64,000 nt of DNA from Limnephilus marmoratus. Taxonomy: Eukaryota > Arthropoda > Insecta > Trichoptera > Limnephilidae. Made by a program: the position numbers and the translations under genes. This document shows positions 57,425-64,000 of the stretch, piece by piece (positions within the stretch are counted from its first letter, which is position 1; each line of letters opens with the position of its first letter). Under the pieces are notes generated by a model, which worked only from the letters and a program-made list of their open reading frames with translations, was not told where the DNA came from and ran no database searches. Location of the stretch: contig OU862921.1 in assembly GCA_917880885.1 (NCBI GenBank), forward strand, positions 52,874,508 to 52,938,507, written 5' to 3'.

Positions 57425-58494
57425 AATCACATTGTTTATTTAAATAAAGTGTTTATTTCATTTTAATAACATTTTGTTATTAGGTACACGCTTATGATGT
57501 AATCAGTATACTCAGCTTAAGTCACGCTTGCTTTCCAAAAATCAATGATTAAAATAATGAATAACATTATTCGAGCGTTATTAATTTGCTGGTTGTTTTG
57601 ATTCTCTGGCTCCTGTGTATAGTTTTAGATTGGTTATTATTTGTGTTTATTTATATAAGCATACAAACCACTTCCACGGGTTTCCAAACAAACGAAAAAT
57701 GTAAAGACATGTTATCAAACCAAACTAGCGGTTATGACGGCCCACAATGATTCACGTATTGTTGTGACAAAGGGAGGCTTTGATAAATCAATTACGTTGT
57801 GCTGTGCTGAAGGTTCTTCAGTTAGAATAAACCATTTTCCTTTCTTCGGCGATGAGTGAATATAACGCTTTTGTTGTCAATGCTTTTGTCATGGAATGTA
57901 ACAATACTCATGTACGAGTATAGGAAGTATAGAAGTGATGCAGGTAGGTGCCCGTGTGACACAGTGTGTGATAAATTGGTATCGGGCTTTGGTGAATAAA
58001 AATCAATTTTCTCCAAAGTGATATTTCTATGGCATCCAGAGTGTCTGGTGTTTCCTTTTTTGTGAAAAATCGTTGGAAAATAAGGGTTTGTAGGAGCGTG
58101 GTCAATCCGCACTGAACCGAACTTAACAATATTTTTAAAGGAGATTTGGACTTTTCAAATGTATATGAACATTGGTAAAATCTACACGATCATCTACCTA
58201 TAAGATAGAATTGCACATAAAAATAATTGTTTGTGATTCTTGATTCCTTCTTTAGAATAAATATCTTTTTTAAATCAACTTAACTTTTTTTATTCAAAAG
58301 AAAGTACAATGTAATAAAGTTTTGTCTTACGGTAATGATTATCTTACAAAAAGATTTTCATCATTAAGACAATATTATAACTACCAACATTATCTGAATT
58401 TTCTTAACGCATATTTTTATTGGCTGCTAACATAGTGTCTTGGATAAATACCTACTTATATCAATATTATTATTATTTATTTTTATTTCATAAA
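57425..58494. other. Unassigned
   Basis: Open frames on minus at 57822-58129 have no recognisable domain. Nothing else is seen. Confidence 0.4.
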
Positions 58495-58499
58495 ATTTT

Positions 58500-58673
58500 T
58501 GAAGGGTTATGAATAACAACAGTTCTTTAAAGCAATGAATTTATTTATATTAATCAAATATATCGGGAGACAATCTTATTGCTCAGAGTTCAAGCAACGA
58601 CACACAATTGACAGTTATAAGTACACACAATTAAATATTGATGGAGCTCATGTCGCTTCGTATTATCTTAACA
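58500..58673 (-). repeat. copia 3' LTR
   Basis: 174 bp, starting tgttaagataatacgaagcg on minus and ending ..ataacccttca. It is preceded on minus by the polypurine tract gaggggagg (58674-58682). Confidence 0.92.
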
Positions 58674-58682
58674 CCTCCCCTC
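58674..58682 (-). promoter_or_regulatory. copia polypurine tract
   Basis: gaggggagg immediately upstream of the 3' LTR on minus: the plus-strand primer for reverse transcription. Confidence 0.8.
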
Positions 58683-58714
58683 GAAGTCGTGAGCGAGTAT
58701 TCCTATTCCTATTC

Positions 58715-60457
58715 TTACATACTCTCATCCATCATACCTAGGTTACGCAGACAATCATGATGTTTTGATCCACTCAAACCTTTCGTCAAAACATCAGCAG
58801 GCATCTCATCAGTACATAAGTATTTTAAATCAATTACACCTTGTTCGCACATATCTCGAATAAAGTGGTGTCTCACTGCCATATGTTTTGTGCGAGGATG
58901 AAAGTTTCTACTCTGAGCAAGTTTTATGGCACCCTGATTATCGTTGAATAACGTCACACACTCACTTTCAATACCAACGTTACCCAAAACATCACGTAAA
59001 TACAAGGCTTCCTTTGAAGCTTTGGATAGTGCCATGTATTCGGCTTCCGTACTCGATAGCGCAACACTCCGTTGCTTACGTGCCTCCCAACTGATCGGGG
59101 CACCGGCTAAAATAAATGCAAATCCAGAATATGATCTACGATCTATGGCATTTGCTCCCCAGTCTGCATCGACCACACCGAACAAAGGCAGCCCAGTTCT
59201 TTCATAAACTAAACCGTAGTCAGATGTACCTTTTAAATATCTCATGATACGTTTAGCCGCCTTCCAGTGCTCAACACTATAATTACTATTAAATTGGCTT
59301 AAATAATTTACGGCAAACGCTATGTCTGGTCTAGTCGATACAGCCAGATAAAGTAACGCTCCTATCAAGCTTTGGTATGGGTACTGTTTCATTATGTCCT
59401 CATTCACACTTACCGGTTTTTATAATTTCACATTAACATCTAGAGGCGTCACTGCAGGTTTACACTCACTCATATGGAATCGTTCTAACACGTTCTCTAT
59501 ATAAACCCTTTGATTAAGAAAAACTCTGTTTTCATCAACACGACTAAATTCAATACCCAAACAATTACTTATCTTTCCTAAATCTTTCATTTCAAACTCA
59601 CTTGATAACTGTTTCTTTATATTTTTCATCCATACATCATCATTTCCTGCCAAAATAATGTCATCAACATAAATAGCAATCAACATCAGTCGCTCACCTT
59701 TCTGTGCTATGAATACACACGGATCTTGTGCTAACGCTTCAAAACCTATTTTCATCAGCGTTCTCACTAATTCTTTATACCACTGTAACCCTGACTGACG
59801 CAAACCATACAGAGATTTCTTTAAAACACACACACTATCACTACATTCACTCAATGCTTTGTTCCAGCGTTTAGCTGTTTCAATTAGATTCTTATCTTTA
59901 ATAACTTTTCTTTGGGAACCAATCTTTTGGTTTGCGAGTAATCTATTCAAAACATCGCTTAGGTGATCCGGCACTTCCATGTAAACCTCTTCATCAAGTG
60001 TACCATTCAGGTATGCAGTTACTACATCCATTTGATGGATATTTAATCCTAACTCGGCTGATACAGCAGCTATCAGTCTTATTGATGAAGATCTCACGAC
60101 CGGAGACGATGTATCATGGAAATCCTCCCCTGGCCGTTGCGAACAACCTTTTGCGACAAGACGTACTTTCTTCCCAGTAGTTTTAGTGCTAAATACAAAT
60201 CGATTTCCGATCACTTTTCGTTGTTTTGGCCTTGTAACTATTTCCCATGTCTTATTCTTTATTTGTGCTAAATACTCGTCCTCCATGGCTCCTTTCCATG
60301 CATCAACATCATTACTCTTTTCTATTTCGTGCCATGTAATCGGTTCTACAATAGTTATCTCAGCTATCATGTGCACATTAGTCTCTTCAATATCTGATTC
60401 ATTTTCACTTTCAGTATTATCTCTTACTAAATTGTGCTCCTTTCGCGGTCTTCCCAC
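58715..60457 (-). pseudogene. copia reverse transcriptase and RNase H, one stop
   Basis: A single minus frame broken only by TAA at 59420-59422. It opens with the integrase-RT linker (GRPRKEHNLV..ESENESDIEE). RT blocks: WKGAMEDEYLAQIKNKTWE, KVRLVAKGCSQRPGEDFHDT, NIHQMDVVTAYLNG (catalytic D), KKSLYGLRQSGLQWY and IAIYVDDIILAG (YVDD). After the stop come YLAVSTRPDIAFAVNYLSQF and the copia-type RNase H (DADWGANAIDRRSYSGF, ALSSTEAEYMALS, LFNDNQGAIKLAQ, RTKHMAVRHHFIRD). The GTG at 60457 is only the limit of the open frame, which continues upstream into the rearranged junction. Confidence 0.93.
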
Positions 60458-60490
60458 TGAACCGGAACGTATTATACGTGGTCTTCCTCG

Positions 60491-60557
60491 ACTGATAGCT
60501 GCTGTATCAGCCGAGTTAGGATTAAATATCCATCAAATGGATGTAGTAACTGCATAC
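60491..60557 (+). repeat. Inverted 67-bp RT scrap at the copia deletion junction
   Basis: The + strand here reads actgatagctgctgtatcag.. to ..aactgcatac, an exact inverted copy of 60011-60077 (RT segment coding VSAELGLNIHQMDVV). It sits between the gag start and the RT linker, exactly where the deletion occurred. Confidence 0.92.
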
Positions 60558-60700
60558 TTAGGGTCTATTGATGACGGTTTAGGCAATGATCCCGATACAT
60601 ACTCCCACAAATCATTTTTCTTTAGAATAGCACGCATATGTATCTTCCAGGTGTCATAGTTATTTGCAGTTAATTGATCAATTTTAATAGAAGCAGCCAT
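60558..60700 (-). pseudogene. copia gag N-terminus, truncated
   Basis: ATG at 60700 on minus starts AASIKIDQLTANNYDTWKI, then AILKKNDLWEYVSG, the usual first 45 residues of copia-type Gag (Trp-containing capsid N-domain). The frame ends at the junction with the inverted scrap. It lies 218 bp downstream of the primer site. Confidence 0.85.
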
Positions 60701-60917
60701 TTCGAAGTTTCTTCAACTCCAAAACAATAGAACTTATTTGCATTCCAACGATGTAAACAATACGGAACGTAACTTCAAAGTCCGCGTCACCTTAACGATG
60801 CTCACTAACAAGATGGCGCCGTTTATCCGTTTATAATTTTGTTTACGCAAAAACTGTTCTCGCTTATAACACTGCAAATCCCACTAATTGTTCACGAAAT
60901 TGTTTATATTTCACTTA

Positions 60918-60931
60918 CTGGGCCCATAACC
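60918..60931 (-). promoter_or_regulatory. copia primer-binding site (initiator tRNA anticodon arm)
   Basis: ggttatgggcccag directly after the 5' LTR on minus is complementary to the anticodon stem-loop of initiator tRNA-Met. This is the half-tRNA primer use known from Drosophila copia. Confidence 0.88.
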
Positions 60932-61105
60932 TGAAGGGTTATGAATAACAACAGTTCTTTAAAGCAATGAATTTATTTATATTAATCAAATATATCGGGA
61001 AACAATCTTATTGCTCAGAGTTCAAGCAACGACACACAATTGACAGTTTTAAGTACACACAATTAAATATAGATGGAGCTCACGTCGCTTCGTATTATCT
61101 TAACA
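60932..61105 (-). repeat. copia 5' LTR
   Basis: 174 bp, the same ends as the 3' LTR. Differences are single bases (e.g. gggaaac versus gggagac, ttttaag versus ttataag). Confidence 0.92.
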
Positions 61106-61110
61106 ATTTT

Positions 61111-62173
61111 ATTGGTTACAGATTTTTTGGGTTTTTTAACAAGGCTAATGCCAATGTTGTGGTAGTCGTACATTTAATATTTTAAATAGGAATTAATAAA
61201 TACTATTTTATTAAACAGATAAGTAAACATACTAAATAAAAATTAAGAAATACATAAAAGTAAGTGAAAAATAAAGGAAAAAATCATACTCTAAAGAAAA
61301 ATAGAAATAAAAATGAAAATTCAAATTTTTAAGTACATAAACTAATAATAAAGATTAAGTGTTAAGAACTCATGGGTTCTGTACAAATATATAAATTAAA
61401 ACATATAGGTACATAAATTAAAACACAAATAAAATTAAGTTAAAAACTAAGAAAAAAATAACATTTTAAAGAAAAATAGAAATAAAAATGAAAATAAAAA
61501 ATTTTAAATTAAAAAATTAATAATTAAAATGTAGTAGTAAGAACTCGTGCATTATTTGAAGTACGCTCGTCCCCTTTCTAAAATCCAATGTTGTACACGT
61601 GCTATATAAAGAGATTTAGAATTACTTGAGTTTATGTCAGTACTCGGAGCATTATATATTTTAGGAGCGATGAACCAGAATTATTGTCGTTGAGCGAATG
61701 AGGTATCAGTTTTTGGGACCACGCAACCCAGGTTTGATGAAAAACGGGTGTGTGCTTGATGTTGTGGAGCGATTAATAGGTTATTTTTCGTAAATAACAA
61801 ATGTTTGTTTTGGTAAACAGCTGTCGAATATCAAAGACCCTGATTTTGGTAAAGAGTTCATTCGAGGGATGGAGAGGTTGACATTTAAATATAATTTTCA
61901 GAATTAGTTTTTAATCTATAATAATTGGTATAAAAACTATATTAATGTGCGACAACAGATCTATTGACTTCTTGAATATATTGTTAACAGTTTCTAGGCG
62001 AAGTATGATATCCTTGATGTGACCGAATTAATTACTGATTTTTCTTTTTCAAATTTTCGTTTGAGAGTCGCTAATATTGTCTTCAATGATTAAATATTAT
62101 GAGTTTTTACTCACAGAATCATATTAAAAAATGTATTTTCGTTTTTTTTGACGGGGTTATTTACAAGAATTAA
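61111..62173. other. Unassigned
   Basis: AT-rich; no gene or repeat recognised. Confidence 0.4.
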
Positions 62174-62429
62174 TTACGGCTCTTTCAATTTAGACGTTTC
62201 GTGTCGGACTTGGTCGGACTGCTGCCGCACGTTTACTGTGCCGCTGGTTATAACCCGCTGCCGTGCTGCTGCCGTGCGGCTGCAGTACGGTAGCAGTCCG
62301 ATACCAAACGCCTAAATTGAAAGCGTTTCTGACTGCCGTGCGTTTGTATGCTAGTGATGTTTAGACGTCGGTCGTTTGATGTTTTAAATTCATTTTGAAC
62401 ATATAATATGTTTAAATAATAATTATTAT

Positions 62430-62845
62430 TATGAATTTGCCAAACAATATTTTGGAAACAAGTCATTCTTTTGATATTAATAAAGGTCTTAAAATTTTAC
62501 ATACTCACACTACGGGCATACAATTAGATAATTTAGAAATTTTATAAATTAGAAAAAGCGTTAATAGTAAATTAAATATTATAAATAACCAAACATTTTT
62601 TTAAAATAGCCATCTCTTAAATTTATTTTCTTATTAATAATTATAATTATTTATTTTGTTAATTAATCGCGTCTCCTTTTTAATATTTTTGTCTATGTTC
62701 TAATTTATTCTTATTTGTCTTTACTTGTTGGTCATTTATTTTTTAAATTAACATCTTTCCTGATAAAGGTAACATTGTTATCGAAACATGTAGATTGATT
62801 ATTAAATATAGTGGTGTTAACAAAGTAATATATTTTTCATTATAT
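62430..62845 (+). mobile_element. PLE 3' end fragment: broken GIY-YIG tail and ribozyme-like hairpin
   Basis: The reading TSHSFDINKGLKILH, TTGIQLDNLEIL, stop, IRKSVNSKLNIINNQ matches the last 60 residues of the PLE protein ending at 22504, with two stops and a frameshift. The 3' UTR then shows CTGATAA, a 6-bp stem (GGTAAC/GTTATC) and GAAACATGT at 62760-62787. The core has one substitution (G8 to A), which should abolish cleavage. Confidence 0.85.
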
Positions 62846-62872
62846 AATAATATTTGATTTAAATAAATAGTT

Positions 62873-63061
62873 ACCTGCTGAGTTTTTTTCACCAGTAGTT
62901 TTATTTTTAAAATCCTCTATAAATTTTTCACAGATACCTTCCCAAGCATTTTTTGTTTCCGTGCGATTACTGTGTTTGTCGCTTTTGGAGTTCCATATAG
63001 CAGGGCGTATTTCAATTTCATTTATAAATTCTTCCACGTTTATATCATCTATTTTAAGCAA
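62873..63061 (-). CDS. MADF-domain exon of the Harbinger-type element
   Basis: The minus frame reads NVEEFINEIEIRPAIWNSKS, then HSNRTETKNAWEGICEKF: the helix, RPAIW and WxxI signature of MADF domains is unusually clear. A splice donor (cag then gtaact, 62873/62872) ends the exon; the following exon is not found and is probably lost to the PLE insertion. The protein would bind the element's terminal repeats. The frame opens at 63061 without an ATG (TTG), so the true start may lie in an earlier exon. Confidence 0.75.
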
Positions 63062-63335
63062 ACAGTAAACTTGAAAATTCGATGAAGTTAGCTCTCAGCT
63101 CTCACGTCTTGTCACCGCACTATTCAACAGCGAAATGAACACGTGGAGCTTGAGACTTTGCCGTCCTGTTGTCAAGCGTTCTCGGTACTGACGCAGCACT
63201 GTTGCCGCACGGTGCATTTTGTATGAAAACAAATGACCGTCCGTGCGTCGTACGACAAACGCCCTGCAGCCGTCCGACATGAAACGTCTAAATTGAAGGC
63301 GCACTTAGTCATCTTCTTCGTAATATATTCGTGAA

Positions 63336-63372
63336 TAACCGTTTTATGGAGACCATGAAGAAATAAATAATA
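63336..63372 (+). mobile_element. 3' end of the 51.7-kb LINE family
   Basis: gtgaataaccgttttatgga then gaccatgaagaaataaata matches the 3' UTR of the LINE at 51691-55697 read on minus (ggtgaataaccgttttacgg). Confidence 0.65.
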
Positions 63373-63499
63373 TAGTAACAAAAATAAAAATTTAAAAAAA
63401 AAACGTAAAAAAAATTGAATGGTGGTTCTGAGTTTAAAAATCGTGTCATAATTGTATACAACGAACGAAATTAAATTCAATGAAATAAAACAATGACTT

Positions 63500-63660
63500 T
63501 GTTGATAGCCACGAACTTTATTTAATTTAGATCGACTGGTTCGCTTAATACATGCATCACCAGGGCACAAAATAACTCAGTTTAATTTGTATCCTGATCG
63601 TGCTTGTGTTAAGCGAAACCGGTCGGTCTTGATAAAATTTAAAAGCAATCCTGATTGTGA
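63500..63660. mobile_element. Inverted pair of PLE ends with ribozyme-like motifs
   Basis: On +, 63594-63618 reads CTGATCG, then GCTT-GTGTT-AAGC, then GAAAC. On minus, 63563-63538 reads CTGGTGA, a similar hairpin and GAACC. AT-rich sequence beyond each (gaactttatttaatttag; ttgataaaatttaaaag) is also related. Same family as 14530-14600. Confidence 0.55.
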
Positions 63661-64000
63661 ATATAATATAAGTTATTATCGTATTTCATTAAAATTTAAA
63701 ACAACAAAGTGACTTCTTTTAACCAAATTATGAAATTTAACGCAATTACTTACATCTTCCATTCAGTGAAAAGTCACTGTTTTTCCTCTCTGATTATTTG
63801 AAGGGACTGAAGAATGAACGCTTAAATTGATGTTTGAGAGCTGTCTGAATCTTCACGAAGGTTATTTATCAAAAGAGCTTGCATCATTCCCCGGGGAGTC
63901 TTCAAGACTATCTTAGGACCTATCTTCCAACTTGCGTTGAACCACTGTGGACTTGTGAAGAGGGGATGGATCAAGGGATAAATAATCTGAATCTTTTAAC
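63661..64000. other. Unassigned
   Basis: Nothing recognised. Confidence 0.4.

Larger units (their letters stand above)
58495..61110 (-). mobile_element. Ty1/copia LTR retrotransposon, internally deleted
   Basis: Two 174-bp LTRs (58500-58673 and 60932-61105), differing at about four bases, begin TG and end CA and are flanked by the 5-bp target duplication atttt (58495-58499, 61106-61110). On minus the order is 5' LTR, primer site, gag start, an inverted RT scrap, RT, RNase H, polypurine tract and 3' LTR. Most of gag and all of protease and integrase are missing, so it is non-autonomous. LTR similarity indicates a fairly young insertion. Confidence 0.95.
62177..63304 (-). mobile_element. Harbinger-type element with MADF exon and TTA duplication
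   Basis: Inverted ends (ctttcaatttagacgtttcg.. at 62181 and its complement ending 63298) lie between tta repeats (62174-62176, 63305-63307). Imperfect GC-rich subterminal repeats (ctgctgccg, cgtgcggc) are present at both sides. It encodes a MADF exon on minus but no transposase, so it depends on another element. A PLE 3' end is inserted at 62430-62845. Confidence 0.8.

Noticed and set aside
60186..60659. 157-codon + strand open frame in the copia element
   Set aside because: It is the complement of the RT region plus the inverted RT scrap; the true coding strand is minus.

Overview
The window looks like arthropod, most probably insect, nuclear DNA. It is AT-rich, its genes are intron-split, and nearly all recognisable content is eukaryotic mobile DNA: non-LTR retrotransposons (LINEs) of several clades, Penelope-like elements (PLEs), a Ty1/copia element whose primer site pairs with the initiator-tRNA anticodon arm, PIF/Harbinger DNA transposons, tRNA-derived SINEs, a Helitron-like element and several MITEs or foldbacks. 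A moth or butterfly fits the mix of repeats, but I cannot prove the order from sequence alone. I found no convincing single-copy host gene. The only candidate is a short MADF-like exon at 4676-4858.

Layout. 1-6650: dispersed repeat copies, a MADF-like exon behind a CpG-rich promoter-like stretch, and a 111-bp tandem duplication beside a TATA+Inr signal. 6656-12720: a degraded but structurally complete PIF/Harbinger element with a transposase gene on + and a convergent Myb/SANT gene on -, itself invaded by other repeats. 12858-17730: SINE, a hAT-type MITE with 8-bp target duplication, another MITE, PLE 3' ends in inverted pairs, an LTR-like repeat and a 587-bp foldback. 17997-22785: a PLE with perfect 13-bp target-site duplications, split by a 3.2-kb LINE. 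22920-30200: a further PLE remnant, then a LINE (ORF1 remnant, 2-kb minisatellite, intact 1014-codon ORF2), the whole bracketed by inverted copies of a 17-bp-unit minisatellite. 30724-31167: Helitron-like element. 32-50 kb: mostly unassigned DNA with scattered RTE-like LINE ends, SINEs and MITEs. 51691-55697: an apparently full-length LINE with two intact overlapping ORFs. 55850-57425: LTR-like repeat and LINE debris. 58495-61110: a copia element with 174-bp LTRs and 5-bp target duplication, internally deleted. 62177-63304: a short Harbinger-type element with TTA target duplication and a MADF exon, invaded by a PLE. The right end holds another inverted PLE ribozyme-like pair.

How it works together. 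LINEs and PLEs insert by target-primed reverse transcription, SINEs borrow LINE machinery, copia uses its own RT and integrase, and Harbinger uses a transposase with a Myb partner. Most copies are dead (stops, truncations, nested insertions). The 51.7-55.7 kb LINE and the ORF2 at 25958-29002 are the best-preserved coding units. The recurring theme is a compact hammerhead-ribozyme-like hairpin, recognisable in at least eight places and marking PLE ends, often as inverted pairs.
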